In this document: positions 9,795 through 21,038 of the stretch, piece by piece
How the letters are laid out: every line of letters begins with the position of its first letter
How positions within the stretch are numbered: the first letter of the stretch is position 1
Origin: Apiospora phragmitis
Lineage: Eukaryota; Ascomycota; Sordariomycetes; Amphisphaeriales; Apiosporaceae
Length of the DNA stretch: 64,000 bases
Assembly (NCBI GenBank): GCA_038363925.1
Contig: JAQQWL010000006.1
Span: forward strand, 3,762,501 to 3,826,500
Reading direction: 5' to 3'
Position numbers and translations under genes: made by a program
Notes under the pieces: generated by a model
The model's input: the letters and a program-made list of their open reading frames with translations, nothing else
Told to the model about the DNA's origin: nothing
The model's database searches: none

Positions 9795-12030
9795 CTTGAG
9801 CGTCTATTCTCGATTGCCGGAGGAGGCAGGGGTCGGGAATCGCCTGCAACAAGGCGTTTGTAAGGAAAGGTGAGAAAGAGGAGATGTTGGTTTGCGGTCC
9901 GCGTCAGCGCTGTTAAGAGGAAAGGTATGGAGAACCAATTCGAACGAGTCGGGCTCGGCGTCTGATCTAGTCGGACAGACAGACCAGAAGAGAGGTGCGT
10001 GTGAGTGTGTAAGACGGGCTTCTCGGCTACATTAGGTTTTAGTTATGAGTGCTTGACGACACAAGAGAGAGCCTTGCTCGAATGACGGTGGGATGGCTTA
10101 AGGAGGTGGTGGTGGTGCTGGGCCGTTGTAGGTACGTGTATGGGCGGCCTTGAGGTGGGGTGAAGTTTACATGACATACCCTTGATGTGCGGTGCAGTAA
10201 GTAAGTGATGCTGCTAGTAATGCTGCTAGAATGCCTGCAAGTCAGCCAGTCCGCCTCCGGGATGTTGGTAGGGGAATTGGGGGCAGCACGAGACGCTTGC
10301 AGGGTCTCTCAGCTGAGGGGGTGGGCAAGTGCGGGCTCAGGTGGTGTGCAATTGAGGGGCATCTGGGCTGTGGAATGCAAACCCCAGATGGTTCGGGTGC
10401 ATGACCTGAGCGCCAACCAACCCCACGTTTTAGGTACTTTGGTACTGTAGGTCAGTTGCAGCTCACCATCCAACATCAAATGCTTGTCTAAGTACAGTGA
10501 GGCTTCGCTGCGGAATCACCTCTGTCAATACCGGCTTTATATAATCACCAATCTCGAAAGTATTGCATCAAGTAACCACGTCGCTTCTATTCAGAGATTC
10601 AGTGTCCTTTTCAGCTCTGTGACGCGTCCTTTCCAGGCCCCCAACCCAATCCAGGGGAAATCCGGCAGCCTAGCTAATAATAAGGCAAGGCACCTGACAC
10701 ATCCATCATGTGTATACATTACTTATTTACCAATAAATGCAGATCTCGGAAGACTGTCCAACCTAATCAGGAGGCACATTGCGGTAATTAAAAGCATGCA
10801 CACGGACGGACAAGTCGTTCTGCATCATACTTTGCAGGTTTGCATTTCCATAACTCTGGTCCATTACCTGCATGAACCCCATCCCAGCCCACCGATCCAT
10901 CCTTCTTCGATGAGCCTCATGGTTTCTTTCCGGAACCCTTCTGCACAGGGTTATGTGAGCGAGTTGATGTTTCATTTGGCACCATATGGTAATACCTACA
11001 TACTTTGGAAGAACGCTTCATACCGTCGGCGTGGGAGCCCTTTTGGAGCTGCCATTCTTGTCTGCCGTCCGCTTTCGTCAGTTAAGGGGCTCTTCTTCGG
11101 GCATGGATGGGTCGCCAGCGATCTTACTTATTGGTTGATGCGTCCCCTGGAGAAATTTTGCCTGCGTTGCTTTCTTGTTTCTTCTCGATGCTTGGTGTAA
11201 GTCTGGGTGAATCTCTGCCGATGCTTCAGTATCCCATTAACCCTCATGGTCGTGAATCATGGCTGTTATATAGTCGATTGCATGGCCACTTTCTCCTTGG
11301 ACTTAACTACGGAGCGACGGCGGAGAAATTCGTCAGGTCCTTTCCAAATGATAACGTTTTTGGGGGATATCTTCACGATTACGATGCTTTCTCCTAGTAT
11401 TCCGGCTGAAGTCAGACGGCGAGCCCATGCTGGCACTACCCAATGGTTCGACAAGCATAGCAACAACTCCGGGGATAAGGAGGCATTGTCGAAGCATATT
11501 GGAAGACGTCGGCGTATCAAATTCATCTTTCGTGATATGGTTGTTCATGTGAGCCGGAGTCGAGCCTCATCAGCCCTGCACGGATTGGGAACTCACAAGC
11601 GAGTGCCGAGGGATATTTTTCCAATCTGGTTTAGTATTTCAAGCTGAAAACGGGGCTCAGCCCCCAACGGTCGACTTAAATACTAGAGAGCCAGATGCTC
11701 AGCTCAGGGGCTACGGACAACTCGGCGAGAAGTCTTTTTATCAGTGGGCATATATATGCTAATTCAGGTAAGCAGTCGTCACCGCCGATCTTAACTAAAA
11801 CCATATGGAAGAATTAGCGCAAGCAAACGCTGCATCCAGTTGCTCTTTATTGTTCACGAATGCTTGGTAGACTTATGAGGCAATATAAATCTTGCATACC
11901 AATCCTCGAAGCAGTGCTCCATTTACACAAAGTGCACAATACATCGATTCCATTACCATTATATACTGTATCTTCATTGTTAGAGGTCCTGTCTGTCCCC
12001 TATTCATCTTCCTTCGGCTACCAACAACAA
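9795..12030. other. Large intergenic region (2.2 kb)
   Basis: The first few hundred bases are the likely leader and promoter of the HVA22-like gene. Long open frames at 10484-11200 and 11207-11647 on the plus strand have no recognisable domain, no family-like composition and no supporting intron structure. I see no gene here. Confidence 0.5.
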
Positions 12031-13408
12031 TCAACAGTTCAAATGGACAGCTACAAGGCAGGTCAGTACAAAGTATCACACCATACATAGATAATCATCC
12101 GAGTAAGTTTGAACTCCGCCTCTGGACTTACCATTGGCATACAGCGAGTACTGGTCGGCATTGTTCAAGGCGAACCAAGGCTCGAGCTTCGTGATGTTGC
12201 TGTACGAGTATGCGTAATCGTTGGTTTTTGGAGAGTAGACACCGCCGGAATGCGTCGCCTCGTGGAGGATCGTTGTAGCATGATCTTGCTTATGGCCTAA
12301 AGAAATAACACACATTGTAAGTTAGCCCCTGAACACTCCCTTATCTTTCTCTCTCTCTTAAGTACTCTTGGGGAGGGGCCAAAATCCAAACACGTACACT
12401 CCTCGGTCAGCCCAGGCCGTTCCCAGAACAGCGGGCAGACCACCATAGTATCCGGCCCGCTGCTGACCGAGCAGGCTACGAGCGGCCCGTAGACCTCGCA
12501 GACGTTGTAGTAGTCGTAGCAGAAGAGGCGGCTCGCGCCGGAGTCCGCGGTCGCGCACTCGCCGGCCACGGCCGTGAGCCGGTTGACAACGGTCCGCCGC
12601 GTCTCGGACGCGTTGGTCCGGAAAATCTCGACGAAGCGCCCCGACGCGGGGTCGGCCGCGTCGGCCGCCGCCGCCAGCGCGAGCTTCTGGCAGTTGGCCA
12701 GCGCCGCGCGCATGTCGGCCTCCTCCGCCGCGCTGCAGCCGGGCTGCAGCTTGGCGCGGCGGTCGAGCGGCGGAGAAGAAGGTGCGGCGGCTCGCGGGGC
12801 GTTGGGGACAACGGGCAGGCGCAGGCGCAGGGCGTTGGACTGGTACGCGGCTGAGCCGCTCAGCTGCGTCGAGGGCGCGGGCGCGTAGGGGAGCAGGCCC
12901 CGGGCCTCGAAGATGTAGGTTCCCCCGGCTGAGTCGAGGCTGTGCACGCTCGTGCCGTCGATGATGGTTTGGAGCGAGGCACCGGCTTTCAGGGGTTCGA
13001 AGTGCTCGCTGGTAAGCGCCTCGTATTCCAGGCTGATATGAATCCCCTTGGATGGGACCTCCACACCTTGTTTAAGAAGAAATAGGGTTAGCGACTAATG
13101 GCTGCATGCGGTTATAGTATTGTCCAGCGAAGTCGCTCACTCACCAGCTTCGTCAGACACTGCCAGCCTCTCCACGGGCAGTTTCGTGTCCAGGATGGTT
13201 CCCACCACGAGCAAGTTGAGGTCCTTGGCGCCGACGTTGGTAATGGTCGCCACGATCTCGGCCACGTCTCCGTGGGAGCCGTGAGCTTCACCTCAAGAGG
13301 AGACGGCGCTCGCTTGCCCAGCCGACTGTGATAGACGACATGTGCGTTTACCAAGCTGGCGGCAGCAAGGGTCGCAAGAGTTACCAGGGCCCGCGTTGAC
13401 GACACCAT
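12031..13408 (-). CDS. Deuterolysin (M35 neutral metalloprotease), with one apparent frameshift
   Basis: Secreted zinc endopeptidase. Exons 13408-13145, 13066-12398, 12296-12132 and 12050-12031 give 372 residues if one missing base is allowed. Residues 1-22 (MVSSTRALVTLATLAAASLVNA) form a signal peptide, followed by a propeptide. The mature part has the aspzincin site TILHEATHSGG (HExxH) and SPKTNDYAYSY, which supplies the aspartate ligand, then FALNNADQYSLYANA. The last exon of only 20 nt encodes the end of the conserved tail ANAVHLNC, which explains the otherwise odd read-through frame. In the propeptide the frame changes at about 13276-13283, after EVKLTA, to HGDVAEIVATITNVGA. Everything after it is coherent, which suggests a one-base assembly loss in the CCC/GGG run. 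Confidence 0.85.
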
Positions 13409-13756
13409 TTTGTGTTGGATCGATTGACTGGATCTAGTCAGAATGCTATTGGTGCTAAGGGATGAAGAAATCCAGCCTGAGATGACTGAGGAGACCGGCT
13501 TATAGAAGGCTTAAATACTGTTGTTACCAGTGGCATGAGTTTAGGGAAAGCCGTCGAATGAAACCTCGTATTCAGCCTGGGCAGCTTCCATATCCGGCAG
13601 TCCCGCCGCTATAGGTGCATGAAGCCCCTGTCTCCCGCGACGAGGTTCTCCACTGATCCGCCCATATACCGGCACAAATACCGGACTATGGTGTGCAATG
13701 AATAGTCTACAGCAGGCACATGGCCGTTGAATAAAACAAGAAAGCCGGGGGAGTAG
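13409..13756. other. Intergenic region
   Basis: Promoter side of the deuterolysin gene and 3' flank of the ABCC gene. No further feature seen. Confidence 0.55.
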
Positions 13757-16700
13757 TTATGTGTTAGATATGATCAAAAGTTGTATAGGCTGTAATATTA
13801 TGGGCAAACTCGGTTGGGGGTATAAATCAGAAGCTTGTTGTAGTTTCTTCGCCTGGTCATCTGCCCACGCTTTCATTATCTGCCACCTGCCCTGCAAAGC
13901 TCCCACGACACGATCGAAGTCCATAATCATGTCCAGCCTATGACTTACCGCCACCATCGTGTATTTCTGGAACTCGACGTGGATTATGTTTTGCATCAAC
14001 CTCTCTGTCTCCAAATCCACGCTCGAGCTAACCTCGTCCAGCAGGAGGACACCGCCTTCACCTGCGGTTGCGCCCTGTCCGCTCTCGCCCAACCCAATCC
14101 CAAGGCCCCTGGCGCGAATTCGCCTCCGGAGCACGGCGCGGGCCAGGGAGAAGATCTGTCTCTGGCCCTGGCTGAAGGTGCCTGCGCTTATACCGGCCTC
14201 GAGACCGCCGCGGTCCTCCACAAAGGCCCAGAGGTCCACCGTCTCCAGGACGGATCGGCAGTCGGCCTCCGTGGCCACGCCGAAGGGGTCCAGGTTGGCG
14301 CGGAAGGTCGATCCATCGGGCAGGAAGACCGCCTCCTGAGGGATCGCGATGATGCGATGCCGGAGCGTCGGCCTGTTGATGCTGTCCAGGGATGTTTGAT
14401 CGATATGCGCAAGTGCTGCTTTCCCTGGCATGGGGTCGAGTAGCTTGAGCAGGTACGCAATCAGACTGGATTTGCCTGATCCTGTTCTACCACAGATTGC
14501 GACTTTCTCGCCTGAAGTGATTGTGAGGTTGACATTCTTGAGGGCCAGATCAGGCTCTTCGCCCTCGTTCACTTCCGTGCTGCAAGATGTTTAGATTATG
14601 GTCCTAAAGTAAGACTGCAGTAACTTACTTGTAGCTTGCACATACGCCTTTGAGCTCGATCTCACATTTCTCGGGCTAGTTCTCAGCCGGGACCAGCTCC
14701 TCGTCATCACGGTCCTCGGGTTTGACTGTCTCGTTGAAGGCCCTGAGTCTCGAGACCGCTCCACTGTGTATCGTTAGCTTAACCCTTGCATTCAATGGGA
14801 ACCCTTCAGCGCCATGTCGTTGGGCGCAGTGAGATTCCAATGAGTGTTTCACTTACATCGATGTTTCTAGCTGTGTGTAGAAGACAATGGTCCATGCTAT
14901 CTGGTTTCCGAAGGTCATCAGCGATACTAGACTCGCTCCGGTGAAGCCCGAGTTGGATCGCAGCTTGACGGCCAGGCTTGTGAGTATTACACACAAAACC
15001 ATGACGACAAAGTTCATGACCATCACCAACCACTGCTGAGTCATGACGAGAAGGTAAGCCGGCCCTAAGAACAGTTTAGCAATGAAGAGGTTTGGGGCAG
15101 CGAAATTTGTATTAAGGGGAGACAATGCGTCTTACGTTGTGAGGTATCCAGCAGCTGCCTGTTCTTTTCGCGGTCTTCCTCTGTGAAGTCAAAAGCCCGA
15201 ACAGACTCGATTCCATGAGAGGTATCTCGGAAGTGTGTGCTATAGAGAAACGCTGAGTCAGCTTGGAGGTTCGGTGGTTGAGATGGGTGGCATGAGGGGT
15301 TTGTCATACTAAAGGGGGCTCTTTGCTTCCAAGTCCAAGAGCCGCATTTGCCTCGAGGTTCGAAGGTAAAACCGCTGTACAAAGTATAGCAACAGGGCCA
15401 GAAACGGGTAGCTAACCGCGATCGCCGGAGCAGAGCTCATGATGACAGCGGCTCCAGCTATGACCTCAAAGCAGCCCAAGAGGGCATTCAGAAGGGAGTT
15501 TGGCAGTTCCATGTCGATGAGGTTTAGATCTTGCGAGAAGAGGTTGGTGGTCTGGCCATTGTCGGTCGTGGTGAAAGAAACGCAGTGGCGCGTGCATCAG
15601 GGTGGTCAGAGTATCCAGGTGAAGCTTTGCTCCGGATTTGGTAACAGCAGTGATGAGGATGAGATAGACATAAATGAATAGAGATAGCATACGAGACACT
15701 TGGAGAACCGAGTAGATGCCGATGTAGTAAGACCAAGAACGGTCTTCGTATCCTCTTGCTGCGTCCGCACTCCAGTAGGTCAACCAGGTATTGGGGAACC
15801 CCTGGAAAAAACCAAAACAGGCCGCCCAAAACAGAAGGAAAGCGGTGACAGTCAGCCAATAATTCGAAAGTAATGAGTGTAAACCGTTCTATCGCCTGTC
15901 TGGCGAGCCTTATTCGTTTCTGGGATAATGGAAGACACGGTTGTTTGTCGCAAAAGTTCAGCTTGAGGTCTTTGGGGGTCCGCTGTACGATCTACCTTTT
16001 CGGAAGAGGTATCACTCCCAGCAGAATTGATACCCAAGCCTCTGATGTACCCATCATTGGCCATCAATTCCGGGAATGTTCCTTGCTCAGTGACCGTACC
16101 TTCAATGCTAAGCGCCACGATATGATCGGCCGCCGGCAAGTGTTTGACAGAATGCGTCATCAATATCGCCGTAGAATTACGACGCCTAGCAATTCCGTCT
16201 GGCCCAAATACTCGCTGGAAGACTTGCTCCTCAGTATCTGCATCAAGGCCAGAGAAGATATCATCCAAGATGAGGAGATCGGACTGTAAGTACAATGCCC
16301 TCGCCAAGGAAACTCGCTGTTTTTGTCCTCCTGACAAAGTTATACCGTTGCTTCCGACATTCGTCATCTCCCCCGAAGGAAGAGTTTCGAGGTCGACGTC
16401 CAACATTGTAGCCAAAAGCACCTCGCGGTACCGTTTCGCGTCAAATTCTGAGAACCCGATGATATTATGCCTGATAGTTCCGTTAGATAGAAATGGTGTT
16501 TGGTCACAAAACCCAATTCGCCTATATGCGGTGTGGAGATGCATGTGTCCGCCGTGGAACGGAATCTCCCCAAGCAACGCTTTACATAGGGATGTCTTTC
16601 CGCATCCCACTGGCCCACAAACGATGGCTATTCAGTAACAAAGTTAGCGAGCATTCTATAAGCAGCTGTTCTGCTACGGGGACGTACTCAGCGTGGACGA

Positions 16701-18690
16701 TGAAAACTTGACATTGATGCCGCGCAGTACCATGCTTTCTGGTGTCCATCCATAGCTTCCTTCATTGATAGTGATTGCAGGCGGGTTACTGCTTGTAGTG
16801 GGCCCCTTTTCCGGCCTCGAAGGTGATTTCTCTCTAGAGCTTGGCAAGCTGGCTTCATTGGCGTATATAATTGATCGGAAGTCGCCCCATGTCTCACACT
16901 CGAGGTATTTCTGTATACGGCCAAGGCAGGCCATACCAGCACTCACCGAGAGTTAGTAGTGGAGCTTGATGAATAGATAAAGGGGTTCTCACATAATTTG
17001 TGGTATATTCTGGAAGATCATGGCCAACGGGTCTGCTAGTAGAATCACAAATGACAATGAGGTGAAAATCTTAGTCGTGCCCAGTTGTTGGGATGCAAAG
17101 GCGAAAGTGACGAACGGTGCAATTACCCCTGGAGCCCAACCAAAGAAAGCAGAAGTAATGAGAAGCTTGCGAAAACGGCTTCCGCTTGCAATCTCATCGA
17201 TCCGAAGCTGTTGGATTGAGTTTGCAACTGGTTCAGTAAGTCCAGACAGCTTCAAGTTTTTTGTGTTCGCGATGACGGTAGATGTCAAACCCACACGCCG
17301 CTGTATGGCGGCCATCCACTTCCTCTGTGCATCTCCAGTATAGCGCACCACTACCGATATACCCAAGATGCAGCAAAGTATTGCGACTAAGGGTGCCGCA
17401 AACGCAGCCCCTATCTGGAGATACAGGAGGTAACTGGCGAGTCCGGTCTCCAAGAAGGATGCCCAGACGTCGTGTACCGACCTGAAACAGACGTTGATCC
17501 GTTCGATATCGGTACTCATGAGTGTTATTGCGGCCGTAGAGTCGCTGGTTCCGATCTGAGCCTCTAGAGTCTTTTTGTAGACAGCACTGACGAGTATGCC
17601 TCTGGCTTTGAGGAGCGTGCGGTAGTGGAAATACCAATACAATGCGGTGGAAACAGCAATTCCGCTATATATCAGAACAGCCACACCGATGAAACCGTAA
17701 GCAAAGTTGGAGGAATTCGGCCCCTCTGGTTCGGAAAGGTAGGTAAGAAGTCTATCAATGAAGAAAGGCTGACAGAACATGAAGCCAAGAAGCAGGAGCC
17801 GGGGCACTATGGGGAGGAGAAGTTCCACGAGGAGAGTTCGACACAGCGCTTTCAGTAAGCCATACTTGTGGCCCTTCATCTTCGAGTACTCGGCATGTCG
17901 GGCGAACCGTTCATCCAAGACCCTGCCTCGCATCCCGCTGTCCAAGGGATATAGGTCGTCGATCTGGAGAATTTTGCTGTAACCATCGATGAAGACTCGG
18001 TTCAGCCAGAAAAAGACGCCCAAGCTATAGAGACCTGAGGTTTCTTCGGGGCTGTGCTCCTTCTCATCCCACTTGACGAAGCTTCTTTTGCGTCTAGCTT
18101 CGAGAAGAAGGATGATGACTTCTAGAGCAACTGAGGCTGTGAAAAGAGCAGTGTTCGCTTTCTCCGACCTCGTCCCCGAGGCTAGCCAGAAGGTGCGTGT
18201 TTGCGTGATGTCAAATAGAAGTGATAGGAAGAGGTAGGCGTTTAGGAGAACAGATGGCCTTGCTGAGCGGCTATGTTCGAGCAGTGACAACGGAACCAAG
18301 CCGATCGCTGCCAAGAACCGTAGCACCGTTGATGAGATACTAAGAGCTGTTACATCGAAGGAGCAAGTGGCCACCAGAACCAACAAAGCTAGTTGGAGGC
18401 CAAGGTATGCTGTAATGCAGCTCTGGGTATAGTCAGTAAAGATTTCGGTTGCAAAGCAGATACCGTGAAGCGATAATTACCGATTTGAGTAGCTGAAAGG
18501 CCGGTTCGTTGATGATGGCCGGTTTTCGAGACAAGTGGAATGAACGCCAAAGGGCTAATATGACAAATATAGCCGAGGGCACAATGGAAAACACCACAAG
18601 CTCGAACTTGACAGTGAAGTCGAAGTCATCTCGACAGCCACTGACATTTGGTCCTATGAGGTTGTCGTTTTTGCACGTGGAAAACGACAT
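13757..18690 (-). pseudogene. ABCC (MRP-type) multidrug transporter, interrupted by a stop codon and two frameshifts
   Basis: Eight exons can be traced: 18690-18481, 18422-16993, 16941-16688, 16627-15310, 15239-15136, 15064-14857, 14763-14629 and 14579-13757. They total 4482 nt (1494 codons), the right length for a full ABCC exporter. Order: TMD0-like N-terminus, TMD1, NBD1 (CGPVGCGKTSLC; LSGGQKQRVSLARA; LLILDDIFSGLD), TMD2, NBD2 (CGRTGSGKSSLIAY; FSQGQRQIFSLARA; LLLDEVSSSVD). Defects: a one-base frame change near 15858 between TVYTHYFRI and WLTVTAFLLFW; a second near 15575 between APLRFF and TTTDNGQTTNLF; and an in-frame TAG at 14678-14676 where VPAEN*PEKCEIEL should read tryptophan. The two frame changes cancel in length. 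The C-terminus after SHRLDMIMDFDRVV diverges from the usual ending. The gene is either recently dead or badly assembled; the TAG argues for real decay. Confidence 0.8.
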
Positions 18691-19819
18691 GTTCGGAAGG
18701 ATGAGCTACCTATTGACTTGACTGAGGAAATACTGGCAAGGTTGGTGGCCAGTGTAAAGTCCAGCAAGACGAATTGTTGTTATTGATTCTAATTCGCGAC
18801 ACAGAGTCATATACACCTATATACATAGCAAAGCAAACGTCGTCGTTGCCTTGTCAGCCCGAGACGTGCTCCGAAGCCGAAGAACACTCATAGCCCCTCC
18901 CCCGTAGCCTTGGGTGTTCAGTCTTATCGTCCGCAACAATGATCTGGCCGGGGCTGCAGTAGGATGCGTATGCTTGCTTACGAGCGACGAAGGTCGGAAT
19001 TTGACTTGATTTGGCCGTTTTCAATCGGAGTACCCACCCGGCCAGAGTCCATGTCGGGTGTGCAGACGAATAAACCGTCGACGCTCATCGTCACCGCTGG
19101 GATCAGTCTCTGCATGCAACTGCTCATAGGCTCATAGGCACTCAGAATGAGGTGGACGGATGCGTATGCCATATGCTAAAAGTCAGTGTGACTCATGTGT
19201 AGATGCCGCCGGCGAAGATCAAGATGCAGTGCAAGGCGGGCTGCCTATTTTCCCCGCGAAGAGGAAACGGATACGGGACGATTGGGAAGCTAAACCACCA
19301 CCCCCTGCATCGAGGACGATCCGTGGTTGTTTTGCTTCGTGTTTCAAGCGGGGTACCAATCGCATGAGCCCTCGTTCATCTTGCTGCGCCAAAAGTTGAG
19401 TGTGTGCAGGTGTGTTCGGTATTTCAGGTAAGGAAGGGGTGTGTGTTACCGCAAGTATCCTGAAGTAATTTGACTGCCGATTACTTTTGAAACCCGAGGT
19501 CAGGGATTGCTTTCAAATTCAAAGCTTCATACCCCAGATTCGTTCGCCCTTAAGGCTAGGGTACTCCAGACATGCCGTATTCTTGAGATGATGTCAAATG
19601 CAGGAACACACCAGAGTGGAGATGCTCCTGCCATCCCATGTAAAATAAAATCATCAGCCCCGGGAGCCAGCACTACTACCTCTACTTCGGAATCTTCATA
19701 TCAATCAATCTTCGCACCATCAAACCTACGACCTAAAAGAGGCTCCTGAGGCTATAGCCTTCCTACCGAATCCATACTTTATATATCCCATCATAGCTTG
19801 CTCCTGCAGCACGCTCGCC
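18691..19819. other. Intergenic region
   Basis: Divergent spacer between the ABCC transporter and the alpha/beta hydrolase, holding both promoters. No gene recognised. Confidence 0.55.
19778..19786 (+). promoter_or_regulatory. TATA-like element
   Basis: TTTATATAT lies about 35 bp upstream of the hydrolase ATG at 19820. This would give a very short leader if used as a core promoter. Confidence 0.3.
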
Positions 19820-21038
19820 ATGGCCACGACCAAATTGGGCCTGCAACCCCGTCCAGGTCTTTTGGCAGCTTCGTACAAGGCCATATTGATTACTCTGATA
19901 CAGGCCATCGCCGGGTCTGTGAGATATGGTGGAGCGCTATACCACCAGCTGAGAAAGCCCCCTCATTCCCCGGACCTCGTGAAGACTTATGAGTGCCGGC
20001 CATCTCTGTCTGTTCGGTAAGACAACCCAAAGTCTTGATTTGGTCACTGAACGCGCTGCCTTTACAGGTATCCAGAAGACTGACTTTCGCAGGGTTTTCT
20101 TCCCGCGGTCTTGGGACCAGGAATCGCTCAAGAACCTCCCTTGCTTCTTCAACATCCACGGTGGGGGGTTCTGCTTAGGAAGCCCCGAAGACGATGACGC
20201 GTGGAGTCGGGCTTTTTCCGATATGCATCATGTATTGGTCGTGGAGCTAGACTATCGAAAGGCGCCCGCTCACCCCTTTCCTACGCCGATATTTGACATC
20301 CAAGCTCTCATGTTGGCTGCATATAAGGATGCGAGTCTTCCGATTGACAAACAGCGCATCGCGGTGGGTGGCTTCTCGGCCGGAGGGAACCTCTCCATGG
20401 CCGTCTGCCAGCTACCTCTGGTCCGAGACACGATCAAGCCCGCGGCAGTTGTTCCCATGTACCCTTCGCTCGATCAATCGATTCCGGCCCAGGATAAGAT
20501 CCAAAACCGTCAATACAAGCCGGCCCTCCAGGGCATGCGCGGTAGCCCGACGGATTACCTGACGCGCATCTCGCCGTTGTTCAGGTGGAGTTATATTCCG
20601 TACGGCCAACCTCTGAAGGACCCTTTGCTGTCTCCCATCTACGCGCCACGAGACACATTCCCGCCCAACATCTTCATCATGGCCTGCGAGCTGGACCAGC
20701 TGTCACATGAGGCGTGGCGCATGGCCAGTAGACTCGCACATCGGCCGGAGCCGATCCAGGGCCAGAAAGTCGGCCAGGACACGCCCAACAAAACCCCGGG
20801 AGCCATGATCTTGGACGACGAGCGCTTCGCGTTTGAGCATGTCGATGACGATGGACGCAGGGTGCGATGGCTCCTCATACCAGACCAAGTCCATGGCTTC
20901 GATTTGATACCAGAGAGAATGCATGGAGATGCCACGTCATTCAAAGATGCTCAGACGAAGAAGACGGAATTCCAGAGGATCATGGGTGAATGGCTGCACG
21001 AGAAGGCCTGGAAACCATCGAACTTGGACTCCGCTTAG
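19820..21038 (+). CDS. Alpha/beta hydrolase, HSL-type esterase/lipase
   Basis: Two exons, 19820-20016 and 20093-21038, encode 380 residues. I chose the acceptor at 20092 (TTCGCAG) because it joins RPSLSV to RVFFPRSWDQ in frame; the upstream CAG at 20066 leads at once to a stop. Motifs: oxyanion-hole NIHGGGFCLGSP (about residue 90), nucleophile elbow VGGFSAGGN, and the catalytic histidine in PDQVHGFDL. This is the fold-3/hormone-sensitive-lipase group, which hydrolyses short-chain esters. The N-terminus contains a hydrophobic stretch (LLAASYKAILITLIQAIAG) that may anchor it to membrane. The insert with PEPIQGQKVGQDTPNKTPG before the histidine is unusual in length. Substrate unknown. Confidence 0.85.

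Noticed and set aside
10484..11647. Two long plus-strand open frames (238 and 146 residues)
   Set aside because: No domain, signal peptide, codon pattern or intron structure that supports a protein; probably chance.
12031..21038. Secondary-metabolite cluster formed by protease, ABCC transporter and hydrolase
   Set aside because: No core synthase, tailoring enzyme or pathway regulator is present between or beside them.
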